From an uncultured Vibrio sp. (GTDB taxonomy: Bacteria; Pseudomonadota; Gammaproteobacteria; Enterobacterales; Vibrionaceae), in NCBI RefSeq assembly GCF_963675395.1, contig NZ_OY776223.1, forward strand, positions 1,984,001-2,048,000: a DNA stretch of 64,000 nucleotides, given 5' to 3'. The position numbers and the translations under genes were made by a program. The first letter of the stretch is position 1, and every line of letters begins with the position of its first letter. The notes beneath the pieces were generated by a model. It saw nothing but the letters and a program-made list of their open reading frames with translations. It had not been told where the DNA came from and ran no database searches. This document shows, in pieces, positions 43,379 through 52,824 of the stretch.

Positions 43379-43473
43379 ATCGGTGTGAGTACCTTAATTG
43401 AGTGCAATATTGCGAACCTGATATTTTATCAAAGATATGATTTATCTGGCTACAAAAGCACGTGGTTTGAAGT

Positions 43474-43911
43474 CTAGGATGGGATGAATTGCATGGGAAT
43501 GAGATCTTTACCGCCATCGATGTAGCGCTGAAAGGCCATTTTCAATGAGTTAGGTAGTTCTGAGCTATCGATAGTCTTAAAACCATATCGAGAGTAATAA
43601 GCCTCTAAGTGCATAAAAGCAAAGCAATAATCGCCGTCGCTGAAAACTTTGTTTTGGCAGTGAGTCAGCAACGCTTTTCCTACGCCTGTTCCTCTATATT
43701 CAGGAACAACAAGCATCCCAGTTAACAAGCGAAAGCTCTCTACGCTTTTCATACGCAGCAAAGCCACCATAGATCCTTCATGATTTGCTGTGATGATCAA
43801 TTCATCTCTTTTCGCCCGTCCTGCGGGATAATAGGCTTTATACAACTTCTTAATGAGAGGAAGCTTGATCGGATTTAACACTTCTATGATTAATGAGTTA
43901 GGTATTGTCAC
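43474..43911 (-). CDS. GNAT family N-acetyltransferase
   Basis: A 145-residue protein. Acetyl-CoA motif A PEYRGTGVGKALL is at about 70-82, and YYSRYGFKTIDSSELP at about 105-120 is typical of the C-terminal part of GNAT folds. The substrate (small molecule or protein) cannot be told. The start is divergent from murB with 71 bases between; the stop is 95 bases from the pssA start. Confidence 0.83.
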   Translation of the reverse strand: MTIPNSLIIEVLNPIKLPLIKKLYKAYYPAGRAKRDELIITANHEGSMVALLRMKSVESFRLLTGMLVVPEYRGTGVGKALLTHCQNKVFSDGDYCFAFMHLEAYYSRYGFKTIDSSELPNSLKMAFQRYIDGGKDLIPMQFIPS

Positions 43912-43982
43912 TGCGGTTAAAAGAGTTCTAAGGTAGAATGTTGACAGTTTAAGAGAATCTTATCTGGCGTTGCAAACCCACT

Positions 43983-45026
43983 ATGCAAATTAAAACAAAC
44001 GCGAGCCTTAAGGCGTATCACACTTTTGGTATTGAACAAACCTGTTCTTATTTAGCCATCGTTGAGTCGGTTGACGATGTTATTCAGCTGTTTAAGGATC
44101 CTACTTTCAAAAGCTTACCGAAGCTCTTCCTCGGAAAAGGAAGTAATGTTCTTTTTACCGAGCATTATGACGGTCTGGTTATCGTTAATAGACTGTCGGG
44201 TAAAGTGGTAAAAGAGACTGACAGCCATTACTTGCTACATATCGAAGGTGGTGAAGACTGGCCTGAACTTGTTGCCTGGTGTGTCGAACAAGGATTTGGC
44301 GGGATAGAAAACTTAGCGCTAATTCCTGGTTGTGCGGGCTCTGCTCCGATTCAAAATATTGGTGCTTACGGATTAGAATTGAAAGACGTTTGTGACTATG
44401 TGGATATCTTGGACCTGACGACGTTTCAGACACGACGTATGAGTGCAGATGAGTGCGAATTTGGTTATCGTGACTCAATCTTTAAACATGCTTTGTATGG
44501 TGAATGTTTTATTTCCGCTGTCGGACTTAAGCTCAACAAAGAATGGCAACCGATCAACCAATATGGCCCTTTACAGAGCATCCCTGCTGAAAAATTAAGT
44601 CCAGAATCTATATTTGAACGTGTTTGTCAGGTTCGCCAAGAGAAATTGCCTGATCCCGCGAAAGTGGGTAATGCTGGCAGCTTTTTTAAGAACCCAGTGA
44701 TCTCGCAAGATCATTATGATCGACTGGTTGAGGCGCATCATGATCTGGTGGCGTACCCTGCAGAAAATGGAATGAAAGTGGCTGCGGGTTGGCTCATTGA
44801 TCAATGTGCTCTTAAAGGGATCTCTGTTAATGGCGCGCAAGTTAACCCTTTGCAAGCATTAGTACTGACCAACGTGGATAACTGCAGTGCGCAAGATGTA
44901 CTGAATCTTGCGTCTTTCGTTAAGCAGACGGTTTGGAATAAATTCCAGATAGAGCTCGAGCATGAAGTTCGTTTTATCAATCGTTGTGGTGAAACCAATC
45001 TTGCTGAAATCGAGGCTGCGCAATGA
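43983..45026 (+). CDS. murB: UDP-N-acetylenolpyruvoylglucosamine reductase
   Basis: A 347-residue FAD enzyme of the type I (E. coli-like) MurB family. Motifs KGSNVLFTE, IPGCAGSAPIQNIGAYG and GNAGSFFKNP are present; the Ser of the last is the proton donor. It makes UDP-MurNAc for peptidoglycan. It overlaps birA by 4 bases (ATGA), as in many gammaproteobacteria. Confidence 0.95.
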   Translation: MQIKTNASLKAYHTFGIEQTCSYLAIVESVDDVIQLFKDPTFKSLPKLFLGKGSNVLFTEHYDGLVIVNRLSGKVVKETDSHYLLHIEGGEDWPELVAWCVEQGFGGIENLALIPGCAGSAPIQNIGAYGLELKDVCDYVDILDLTTFQTRRMSADECEFGYRDSIFKHALYGECFISAVGLKLNKEWQPINQYGPLQSIPAEKLSPESIFERVCQVRQEKLPDPAKVGNAGSFFKNPVISQDHYDRLVEAHHDLVAYPAENGMKVAAGWLIDQCALKGISVNGAQVNPLQALVLTNVDNCSAQDVLNLASFVKQTVWNKFQIELEHEVRFINRCGETNLAEIEAAQ

Positions 45027-45988
45027 GAAAAGAGCATGCAACAAAACTGCATATATTAAAAACACTCAGTGATGGCGAATTCCATTCAGGTGAAGCCCTT
45101 GGTCATGACCTTAGTATCTCAAGAGCCGCTATTGCTAAGCATATTAAAGGCCTGAGTGAATGGGGTGTGGATATATACCGTATTCAAGGACGTGGTTATC
45201 AATTGGCTCATCCCATGCAGCTATTAGATGAAACGAGACTAGCGGATAGCTCAGAGCCAAAACTGGAGTTAATCCCAGTTATTGATTCAACCAACCAGTA
45301 CTTGCTAGAGCGGGTGAATGAATCCGAGAAAGGTCGTGTTTGTGTCGCTGAGTATCAGGCTAGTGGTCGTGGTCGTCGCGGCCGCCAGTGGATTTCTCCA
45401 TTTGGTTCCAACTTATATTTGTCTATGTACTGGCGTCTTGATGCGGGTATGGCCGCAGCAATGGGCTTGAGTCTGGTTATTGGTATCGCTGCGGTTGAAG
45501 CCTTAGAGGAGATGGGCATCCAAGGCGTTAAGCTCAAGTGGCCGAACGATCTCTATTATCAAGATAAAAAGCTCGCGGGCATTCTGGTAGAAATGTCAGG
45601 CCAAGCCGGTGGGGCTGCGAATCTCGTAATAGGAATGGGTTTAAACATTGGCATGCCAGATAAGCAGCCTGATATCGACCAGCCTTGGACGACGCTGAAT
45701 CAAGTGTGTGCCGATCTCAGCATAGATAGAACGCAGCTTGCTTTGACGTTAATCGAGCATTGGAAGACGATACTCGTCGATTACGAAATGATGGGACTGG
45801 CTGGTTTTGTCGATCGCTGGAATCGTCTAGACAACTTCATTGGACGTCCGGTTAAACTTTTAATGGGATCCAGAGAAATAAAAGGTATTGTCCAAGGTAT
45901 CGATCAGCAAGGCGGTGTGGTACTAAAAACAGACAATGGATTAGAAACCTACATAGGTGGTGAAATTTCTTTGAGGAAAGGGGATTGA
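45023..45988 (+). CDS. birA: Biotin-protein ligase / biotin operon repressor
   Basis: A 321-residue bifunctional protein. N-terminal winged HTH (about 15-45, SGEALGHDLSISRAAIAKHI). Central ligase domain with GRGRRGRQWISP (about 114-125), which binds biotinyl-5'-AMP, and KLKWPNDLYY. C-terminal SH3-like domain. It biotinylates AccB and represses bio genes. Translationally coupled to murB. It converges on coaA with 9 bases between. Confidence 0.95.
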   Translation: MRKEHATKLHILKTLSDGEFHSGEALGHDLSISRAAIAKHIKGLSEWGVDIYRIQGRGYQLAHPMQLLDETRLADSSEPKLELIPVIDSTNQYLLERVNESEKGRVCVAEYQASGRGRRGRQWISPFGSNLYLSMYWRLDAGMAAAMGLSLVIGIAAVEALEEMGIQGVKLKWPNDLYYQDKKLAGILVEMSGQAGGAANLVIGMGLNIGMPDKQPDIDQPWTTLNQVCADLSIDRTQLALTLIEHWKTILVDYEMMGLAGFVDRWNRLDNFIGRPVKLLMGSREIKGIVQGIDQQGGVVLKTDNGLETYIGGEISLRKGD

Positions 45989-45997
45989 GTTATCCCC

Positions 45998-46921
45998 TTA
46001 CTTTCGGAGAGACACCTTGTCAACCAGGTGGTTAACCCCTTTATGCAAGATCAAGTGGGCTCTTCCTCGGGTAGGAAGAATATTATGTTCTAAATTGAGC
46101 CCATTGATACTATTCCAGATTTCTTTCGCTTTGCTTTTAGCCTCATCGACAGATAACTGAGTATAGTGACTAAAATAAGAACCCGGTTTGGTAAAGGCAC
46201 CACGACGGAACTTCAAAAACCTATCCACATACCATTGTTCAATAGTGTCTGATTCCGCATCGACGTAAATAGAGAAATCCAAGAAGTCTGAAACAAACAC
46301 GCGATGAGGGTCGTGGGGATAATCCATACCACTTTGTAATACGTTTAAGCCTTCAATGATAAGAACATCAGGCCTGTCGACTTTTTTGAGTTCGTCGGTA
46401 ATGTCATAGGTAATATGCGAGTAGACAGGGACTTCAAGATCCGGCTTCCCGGCTTTTACATCAGACATAAACTCAACTAAGCGTTTGATGTCGTAGGACT
46501 CAGGGAAACCCTTGCGATGCATGATGCCCTTTTCTTCCAAGATTTTCTTTGGATACAAAAAGCCATCCGTCGTTACCAAAGATACTTTAGGATGATTTTC
46601 CCAGCGGGAAAGTAGCGCTTTTAGAATACGAGCAGTTGTGCTTTTGCCCACCGCGACGCTTCCGGCGATCCCAATCACAAAGGGAGGGGCATGCTCTTCG
46701 GTATTCAAAAACTGTTGCAGCACCGTATTACGACTCTGGCGAGCTTGTACATACAAATTTAATAAGCGAGACAATGGCAGGTAGATTTCTACTGCCTCTT
46801 CCATGGTTAGATTTTCATTTATGCCCTGAAGCGCAGTTAAGTCGTCTTCAGAAAGTGTCATTGGTACAGAGTTTCTTAATTCTGCCCAGTTGGCACGGTC
46901 AAATGACAAAAATGGACTCAT
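45998..46921 (-). CDS. coaA: Pantothenate kinase, type I
   Basis: A 307-residue kinase. Walker [13 protein letters not shown] at residues 84-95, then TTDGFLYP and RKGFPESYD, typical of type I PanK. It phosphorylates pantothenate, the regulated first step of CoA synthesis, and is usually inhibited by CoA. Located between birA and the tRNA-tufB cluster, as in E. coli. Confidence 0.95.
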   Translation of the reverse strand: MSPFLSFDRANWAELRNSVPMTLSEDDLTALQGINENLTMEEAVEIYLPLSRLLNLYVQARQSRNTVLQQFLNTEEHAPPFVIGIAGSVAVGKSTTARILKALLSRWENHPKVSLVTTDGFLYPKKILEEKGIMHRKGFPESYDIKRLVEFMSDVKAGKPDLEVPVYSHITYDITDELKKVDRPDVLIIEGLNVLQSGMDYPHDPHRVFVSDFLDFSIYVDAESDTIEQWYVDRFLKFRRGAFTKPGSYFSHYTQLSVDEAKSKAKEIWNSINGLNLEHNILPTRGRAHLILHKGVNHLVDKVSLRK

Positions 46922-47085
46922 GGGGCTCTTTCATCCTTGGTTTTATTGAGAGCATGAACATACATCAAGCGCACTTTAAAGCAAGCGACAGAGGTCGAAG
47001 TTTGCTTTAAAAAAGCGAGGTTTGTACGTTTTTTCAGCGAATGAATCTAAAAAATCAAAATTTATGATTTTTTTTTAAATTCCTA

Positions 47086-47114
47086 TTGCAACCTAGAAAA
47101 TCATTCAATAGAAT
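47086..47114 (+). promoter_or_regulatory. Promoter of the thrU-tyrU-glyT-thrT-tuf operon
   Basis: -35 TTGCAA (47086-47091), 17-base spacer, -10 TAGAAT (47109-47114), followed by the GC-rich discriminator GCGCACC. A/T-rich upstream tract. This fits a strong stable-RNA promoter. Confidence 0.8.
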
Positions 47115-47127
47115 GCGCACCACTTAT

Positions 47128-47203
<76 letters not shown>

Positions 47204-47256
47204 TTCTCTTCTGTTTCTTAGAGAAACAACTAGTAGTGAGAATGGCTAGAAATTTT

Positions 47257-47341
<85 letters not shown>

Positions 47342-47376
47342 TATTCTTTAGGAAATAGCTCTCAGAGTTACGTGTT

Positions 47377-47451
<75 letters not shown>

Positions 47452-47464
47452 CTCTAATTTGAGT

Positions 47465-47540
<76 letters not shown>

Positions 47541-47641
47541 GCTCTCAAGCATATTTCCTTTTGATATTAGATTTACCAATAATCTTTTTTGGTTGCGTGG
47601 TCAATTTGGGCCACCAAAATCCGTACCTAGAGGGACCACTC

Positions 47642-48826
47642 ATGTCTAAAGAAAAATTTGAACGTACGAAACCGCACGTTAACGTTGGTACTATCGGCCA
47701 CGTTGACCACGGTAAAACAACTCTAACTGCAGCTATCTGTACTACTCTTGCTAAAGTTTACGGCGGTGTAGCTAAAGACTTCGCATCTATCGATAACGCT
47801 CCAGAAGAGCGTGAGCGCGGTATCACAATCGCAACTTCTCACGTTGAGTACGACACTCCAACTCGTCACTACGCACACGTTGACTGTCCAGGACACGCGG
47901 ACTACGTTAAAAACATGATCACTGGTGCTGCACAGATGGACGGTGGTATCCTAGTTGTTGCTGCGACTGATGGCCCAATGCCTCAAACTCGTGAGCACAT
48001 CCTACTAGGCCGTCAGGTTGGTATCCCATACATCATCGTATTCATGAACAAATGTGACATGGTTGACGATGAAGAGCTACTAGAACTAGTAGAAATGGAA
48101 GTTCGTGAACTTCTTTCTGAGTACGACTTCCCAGGTGATGACCTACCAGTTATCCAAGGTTCTGCACTAGGCGCACTAAACGGCGAAGAGCAGTGGGAAG
48201 CGAAAATCGTTGAACTAGCTGAAGCTCTAGATACTTACATCCCAGAGCCAGAGCGTGCAGTAGACCTACCGTTCCTAATGCCAATCGAAGACGTATTCTC
48301 GATCCAAGGTCGTGGTACAGTAGTAACTGGTCGTATCGAACGTGGTATCCTAAACGTAGGTGACGAAGTTGCTATCGTAGGTATCAAAGACACCATCACT
48401 ACAACATGTACTGGTGTTGAAATGTTCCGTAAGCTTCTAGACGAAGGTCGTGCGGGTGAGAACGTTGGTGCACTTCTACGTGGTACTAAGCGTGACGAAG
48501 TAGAACGTGGTCAAGTACTAGCTAAGCCAGGTTCAATCACTCCACACACTAAGTTTGAATCAGAAGTATACGTACTGTCTAAAGATGAAGGTGGTCGTCA
48601 CACTCCATTCTTCAAAGGCTACCGTCCACAGTTCTACTTCCGTACAACTGACGTAACTGGTGACATCACGCTACCAGAAGGCGTAGAAATGGTAATGCCA
48701 GGCGACAACGTACAAATGACTGTTGAGCTAATCGCACCAATCGCAATGGACGAAGGTCTACGTTTCGCGATCCGTGAAGGTGGCCGTACAGTAGGTGCTG
48801 GTGTTGTTGCTAAGATCTTCGACTAA
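47642..48826 (+). CDS. tuf: Elongation factor Tu
   Basis: A 394-residue GTPase starting [20 protein letters not shown]1 GHVDHGKT, G3 DCPGHADY and G4 NKCD are intact. It delivers aminoacyl-tRNA to the ribosome. Codon use is strongly biased, as in highly expressed genes. The position after the four tRNAs corresponds to E. coli tufB. The frame extends upstream through tRNA-Thr but the ATG at 47642, with GAGGGA before it, is the real start. Confidence 0.98.
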   Translation: MSKEKFERTKPHVNVGTIGHVDHGKTTLTAAICTTLAKVYGGVAKDFASIDNAPEERERGITIATSHVEYDTPTRHYAHVDCPGHADYVKNMITGAAQMDGGILVVAATDGPMPQTREHILLGRQVGIPYIIVFMNKCDMVDDEELLELVEMEVRELLSEYDFPGDDLPVIQGSALGALNGEEQWEAKIVELAEALDTYIPEPERAVDLPFLMPIEDVFSIQGRGTVVTGRIERGILNVGDEVAIVGIKDTITTTCTGVEMFRKLLDEGRAGENVGALLRGTKRDEVERGQVLAKPGSITPHTKFESEVYVLSKDEGGRHTPFFKGYRPQFYFRTTDVTGDITLPEGVEMVMPGDNVQMTVELIAPIAMDEGLRFAIREGGRTVGAGVVAKIFD

Positions 48827-48888
48827 TTCATAGCGAATTAGACGGATGCTATCGGAAAATCTTGAATTAGATTTGACGAACCAGTAGC

Positions 48889-48916
48889 AAAAAGGGCATC
48901 ATTTGATGCCCTTTTT
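48889..48916 (+). terminator. tuf terminator
   Basis: AAAAAGGGCATC / GATGCCCTTTTT stem with an ATTT loop. Confidence 0.9.
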
Positions 48917-48972
48917 CTGCACTCAACATAATTTTTGCTGTTTTCTTGTCCAGAAGTTGCTGAGTGCGGAGC

Positions 48973-48998
48973 AAGATTAAGCAAACGGGCTTAATCTT
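48973..48998 (+). promoter_or_regulatory. 10-bp hairpin in the secE leader
   Basis: AAGATTAAGC / GCTTAATCTT perfect inverted repeat with an AAACGG loop, 95 bases before secE. There is no T-run, so it is probably a leader structure or operator rather than a terminator. Confidence 0.45.
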
Positions 48999-49093
48999 AT
49001 TAAGAGTACGCTGATTTTTTCAGCGATTTGGAGTTTGCCCTGCAACAGCGGGGTTGTTGTCGTCTATATTAAGACTTGAAACAGGTTGGTTTT

Positions 49094-49474
49094 ATGAAAG
49101 CAAATAATGCTGAAACTCCTGATAGCTCAAATGCAGCAGATACGTTTAAGTGGATCGTCGCTTTCGTATTGGCAGCTGCCGCTGTTGTGGGTAATTACCT
49201 GTATGGTGAAATGTCTGTAGTGATTCGCGCTGCAGGCGTTGTTGTTCTTATTGCAGCTGCTCTAGGCGTTGCAGCAACAACGACTAAAGGTAACGCAGCG
49301 ATCAGTTTTGCAAAAGAATCGCGTATGGAAGTACGTAAAGTTGTTTGGCCTACTCGCCAAGAAACCATGCAAACAACACTGATCGTTTTAGCTGTAAGTA
49401 TTGTAATGGCTCTAGTGCTTTGGGGTATTGACGGAATTATGGTTCGTCTAGTAGCTCTAGCAACTGGGGTATAG
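49094..49474 (+). CDS. secE: Preprotein translocase subunit SecE
   Basis: A 126-residue protein with three spans (about 18-38, 42-60 and 95-118) and the conserved segment ESRMEVRKVVWPTRQETMQT between spans 2 and 3. It clamps SecY in the translocon. The ATG at 49094 gives the usual length; a TTG at 49076 is unlikely. nusG starts 13 bases after the stop. Confidence 0.95.
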   Translation: MKANNAETPDSSNAADTFKWIVAFVLAAAAVVGNYLYGEMSVVIRAAGVVVLIAAALGVAATTTKGNAAISFAKESRMEVRKVVWPTRQETMQTTLIVLAVSIVMALVLWGIDGIMVRLVALATGV

Positions 49475-49487
49475 AGGGTTTTAATTC

Positions 49488-50036
49488 ATGAGTGAAGCTC
49501 CAAAAAAACGCTGGTATGTGGTTCAAGCCTTCTCTGGATTTGAAGGTCGTGTAGCTCAATCTCTGCGCGAGCATATCAAAATGCACGGCATGGAAGAGCT
49601 ATTCGGTGAAGTACTGGTTCCTACTGAAGAAGTAGTCGAAATGCGCGCGGGTCAGCGCCGCAAATCTGAGCGTAAGTTCTTCCCAGGTTACGTCCTTGTT
49701 CAGATGATTATGAACGATGAATCATGGCACCTTGTACGCAGTGTGCCGCGTGTCATGGGCTTCATTGGTGGTACCTCAGACCGTCCTGCACCTATCACAG
49801 ATAAAGAAGCTGACGCGATTCTTAACCGTCTTGAGAAAGCAAGTGAAGCACCTCGTCCGCGTACAATGTACGAAGCGGGTGAAGTGGTACGTGTTAATGA
49901 AGGTCCATTTGCTGACTTCAATGGTACTGTTGAAGAAGTGGATTACGAGAAGAGCCGCCTGAAAGTGTCTGTATCGATCTTTGGTCGTGCAACACCAGTT
50001 GAGCTTGAATTTGGTCAGGTTGAAAAGCTGGACTAA
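49488..50036 (+). CDS. nusG: Transcription termination/antitermination protein NusG
   Basis: A 182-residue protein. N-terminal NGN domain ([17 protein letters not shown] at the start; [16 protein letters not shown] near 56-71) and C-terminal KOW domain ([19 protein letters not shown]). It links RNA polymerase to Rho or to the ribosome, and takes part in rRNA antitermination. Co-transcribed with secE. Confidence 0.97.
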   Translation: MSEAPKKRWYVVQAFSGFEGRVAQSLREHIKMHGMEELFGEVLVPTEEVVEMRAGQRRKSERKFFPGYVLVQMIMNDESWHLVRSVPRVMGFIGGTSDRPAPITDKEADAILNRLEKASEAPRPRTMYEAGEVVRVNEGPFADFNGTVEEVDYEKSRLKVSVSIFGRATPVELEFGQVEKLD

Positions 50037-50082
50037 GACTCTTAAATAAAGAGTATAAAAAATCACCTTTTTAGGGTTGTAT

Positions 50083-50118
50083 AAGGCGCGAATTATTACT
50101 ATAATTTCGCGCCTTTTT
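50083..50118 (+). terminator. secE-nusG terminator
   Basis: AAGGCGCGAA / TTCGCGCCTT stem followed by TTTTT. A second small inverted repeat (TTTTTACTTC / GAAGTAAAAA) follows immediately. Confidence 0.85.
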
Positions 50119-50200
50119 ACTTCTAGTGAAGTAAAAAGTTTCTTACACAAACGGGGAGCTGATCAGTGATTAGCGTCTGTACCCAAACTTAGGAATTATC

Positions 50201-50629
50201 ATGGCTAAGAAAGTTGAAGCTTACATCAAGCTACAAGTTGCTGCTGGTATGGCTAACCCTAGTCCACCAGTAGGTCCTGCACTAGGTCAACACGGTGTTA
50301 ACATCATGGAATTCTGTAAAGCGTTCAACGCGAAAACAGAATCTATCGAGAAAGGTCTACCGACTCCAGTAGTTATCACTGTTTACAACGACCGTTCTTT
50401 CACGTTCGTAACTAAGACTCCACCTGCTGCTGTTCTTCTTAAGAAAGCTGCTGGCGTTAAGTCTGGTTCAGGTCGTCCAAACACTGAAAAAGTGGGTACT
50501 GTAACTGACGCTCAAATCCAAGAAATCGCAGAAACTAAAGCTGCTGATATGACTGGTGCTGACATCGAAGCGATGAAACGCTCAATCGCTGGTACTGCTC
50601 GTTCAATGGGCCTAGTGGTAGAGGGTTAA
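50201..50629 (+). CDS. rplK: 50S ribosomal protein L11
   Basis: A 142-residue protein. The N-terminal [20 protein letters not shown] is diagnostic of L11, which binds the GTPase-associated region of 23S rRNA. AGGA precedes the ATG. rplA begins 4 bases after the stop. Confidence 0.98.
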   Translation: MAKKVEAYIKLQVAAGMANPSPPVGPALGQHGVNIMEFCKAFNAKTESIEKGLPTPVVITVYNDRSFTFVTKTPPAAVLLKKAAGVKSGSGRPNTEKVGTVTDAQIQEIAETKAADMTGADIEAMKRSIAGTARSMGLVVEG

Positions 50630-50633
50630 GATC

Positions 50634-51335
50634 ATGGCAAAACTAACTAAGCGCATGCGCGTAATCCGCGAAAAAGTTGACGTAACTAAAGAATACGAAA
50701 TCAACGAAGCTGTTGCTCTTCTTCAAGAACTAGCGACTGCTAAATTTGTTGAGTCTGTTGACGTTGCTGTTAACCTTGGCATCGATGCTCGTAAATCTGA
50801 CCAGAACGTACGTGGTGCAACTGTACTACCTCACGGTACTGGCCGCGAAATCCGCGTTGCAGTGTTCACTCAAGGTGCAAACGCTGAAGCAGCTAAAGAA
50901 GCTGGCGCAGACATCGTTGGTATGGAAGATCTTGCTGAGCAAGTGAAGAAAGGCGAAATGAACTTTGACGTAGTTGTTGCTTCTCCAGATGCAATGCGCG
51001 TTGTAGGTCAACTAGGTACTATCCTAGGTCCTCGCGGTCTAATGCCAAACCCTAAAGTTGGTACTGTAACTCCTAACGTTGCTGAAGCAGTTAAGAACGC
51101 TAAAGCTGGTCAGGTTCGTTACCGTAACGACAAAAACGGCATCATCCACACTACTATCGGTAAAGCTAACTTCTCTGCAGAGCAGATCAAAGAGAACCTA
51201 GAAGCGCTTCTAGTTGCTCTTAAGAAAGCTAAGCCATCTTCAGCGAAAGGTACTTTCCTGAAGAAAGTAAGCATCTCTACTACAATGGGTGCTGGTGTTG
51301 CTGTTGATCAGGCTAGCCTGAACACAGTTGCGTAA
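50634..51335 (+). CDS. rplA: 50S ribosomal protein L1
   Basis: A 233-residue L1 with the rRNA-binding segments [11 protein letters not shown] and [15 protein letters not shown]. It forms the L1 stalk and in E. coli represses its own operon by binding the rplK leader, probably also here. Confidence 0.98.
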   Translation: MAKLTKRMRVIREKVDVTKEYEINEAVALLQELATAKFVESVDVAVNLGIDARKSDQNVRGATVLPHGTGREIRVAVFTQGANAEAAKEAGADIVGMEDLAEQVKKGEMNFDVVVASPDAMRVVGQLGTILGPRGLMPNPKVGTVTPNVAEAVKNAKAGQVRYRNDKNGIIHTTIGKANFSAEQIKENLEALLVALKKAKPSSAKGTFLKKVSISTTMGAGVAVDQASLNTVA

Positions 51336-51439
51336 TTAAGTGTTAATTACTGCACACTAATCTTTACTTAGGCGTGAAATGCATGTATGATTTTGCGCCT
51401 AATATTTGTGGTTGGGGCTGAACTTTGGTTCTTTGAACT

Positions 51440-51650
51440 GTCTCCTAGTTCGAATTGAATTAAGACCCAGTCTCCGTCCAAGACCGTAGGTGTTTGTGAG
51501 TTAGCAAACTTAATTGCCCTACGTAGATGGTGCCCGAACTGACAGAAAGCTCTATATTTTCATAGTTAACTTTCTTCTGGGAATGCACCTAAATAGCTCT
51601 CACTGTTGTGATAATAGTGAGTGGTGTAACGACAACCAGGAGTAAATCCA
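51440..51650 (+). promoter_or_regulatory. Ribosomal protein L10 leader (rplJ autoregulation)
   Basis: The 317-base gap before rplJ contains structured sequence resembling the enterobacterial L10 leader (CTCCTAGTTCGAATTGAATTAAGAC...GTCC region near 51444-51485). In E. coli L10-L7/L12 binds such a leader to repress translation. Boundaries and fold not computed. Confidence 0.6.
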
Positions 51651-51652
51651 AG

Positions 51653-52147
51653 ATGGCTTTAAACCTTCAAGACAAAAAAGCAATTGTTGCTGAAGTCAAC
51701 GAAGCTGCCAGTGGTGCACTTTCTGCAGTTGTAGCTGATTCTCGTGGCGTTGAAGTGGGCGCAATGACTTCTCTACGTAAACAAGCTCGTGAAGCTGGTG
51801 TTTACATGAAAGTCGTGCGTAACACTCTAGCACGTCGTGCGGTTCAGGGTACAGACTACGAGTGTCTAGTTGAGACATTCACTGGTCCTACTCTAATCGC
51901 GTTCTCAAATGAGCACCCAGGTGCTGCAGCGCGTCTTTTCAAAGACTTCGCTAAAGAGAACAAAGACTTCGAGATCAAAGCTGCTGCATTTGAAGGCGCG
52001 CTAACTGACGCTGAAGTACTAGCGACACTACCAACTTACGACGAAGCAATCGCACGCCTAATGATGTGCATGAAAGAAGCTTCTGCTGGCAAGCTGGTAC
52101 GTACCTTCGCTGCTATCCGCGATCAAAAAGAAGAAGCAGCGGCATAA
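51653..52147 (+). CDS. rplJ: 50S ribosomal protein L10
   Basis: A 164-residue protein ([17 protein letters not shown]...) that anchors L7/L12 dimers on the stalk. The ATG at 51653 matches the family start; the frame runs 45 bases further upstream without a family match. rplL follows after 57 bases. Confidence 0.97.
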   Translation: MALNLQDKKAIVAEVNEAASGALSAVVADSRGVEVGAMTSLRKQAREAGVYMKVVRNTLARRAVQGTDYECLVETFTGPTLIAFSNEHPGAAARLFKDFAKENKDFEIKAAAFEGALTDAEVLATLPTYDEAIARLMMCMKEASAGKLVRTFAAIRDQKEEAAA

Positions 52148-52204
52148 GCCTTGCTTTTTACTGGTTGCTTAATAAACTTATTGTTGACTTAAAAGAGAAT
52201 TGTT

Positions 52205-52573
52205 ATGTCTATTACTAACGAGCAAATCCTAGACGCAGTTGCAGAAATGTCTGTAATGCAAGTTGTTGAACTAATCGAAGCAATGGAAGAGAAATTCGGT
52301 GTTTCTGCTGCTGCTGCTGTTGTAGCTGGCGGTGCTGCTGCAGGCGAAGCTGCTGCTGAGCAAACTGAATTCGACGTAATCCTAGAAGCTGCTGGCGGTA
52401 ACAAAGTTGCTGTAATCAAAGCAGTACGTGGCGCAACTGGCCTAGGTCTTAAAGAAGCTAAAGCTCTTGTAGACGGCGCTCCAGCACCTCTTAAAGAAGG
52501 TGTTGAGAAAGCAGAAGCTGAAGCTCTTAAAGCTCAGCTAGAAGAAGCTGGTGCAACTGTTGCTGTTAAGTAA
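52205..52573 (+). CDS. rplL: 50S ribosomal protein L7/L12
   Basis: A 122-residue acidic stalk protein. N-terminal dimer domain, Ala-rich hinge (about 35-52), and C-terminal domain with [15 protein letters not shown]. It recruits translation factors. AGAGAA precedes the ATG. Confidence 0.98.
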   Translation: MSITNEQILDAVAEMSVMQVVELIEAMEEKFGVSAAAAVVAGGAAAGEAAAEQTEFDVILEAAGGNKVAVIKAVRGATGLGLKEAKALVDGAPAPLKEGVEKAEAEALKAQLEEAGATVAVK

Positions 52574-52606
52574 TTATTGCATAGTTTCTTAGCCTAACGG
52601 CTAATT

Positions 52607-52637
52607 GGCTGGTGGTTTTTTAACCACCGGCCTTTTT
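52607..52637 (+). terminator. rplL-rpoB attenuator hairpin
   Basis: GGCTGGTGGTT / AACCACCGGCC stem with TTTTT after. It lies 33 bases beyond rplL, where E. coli has a partial terminator that sets the ribosomal-protein to RNA-polymerase ratio. Confidence 0.85.
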
Positions 52638-52824
52638 GCGCTGTAGGGTATAGGTGAATTTTCCCGCTGTTTAAGCGCCTCATACCCATGCAAAAAACAT
52701 TTCATTCTATCGAAATGAAATGTCACTACAGTAAACAGCTATTTAGTCACTGTCCCTTACCCCCCTTAAGTAACTAGGAGCGGGCGGACAGTTTGGGTCA
52801 CTTATCAGCGAGCTGAGGAACCCC

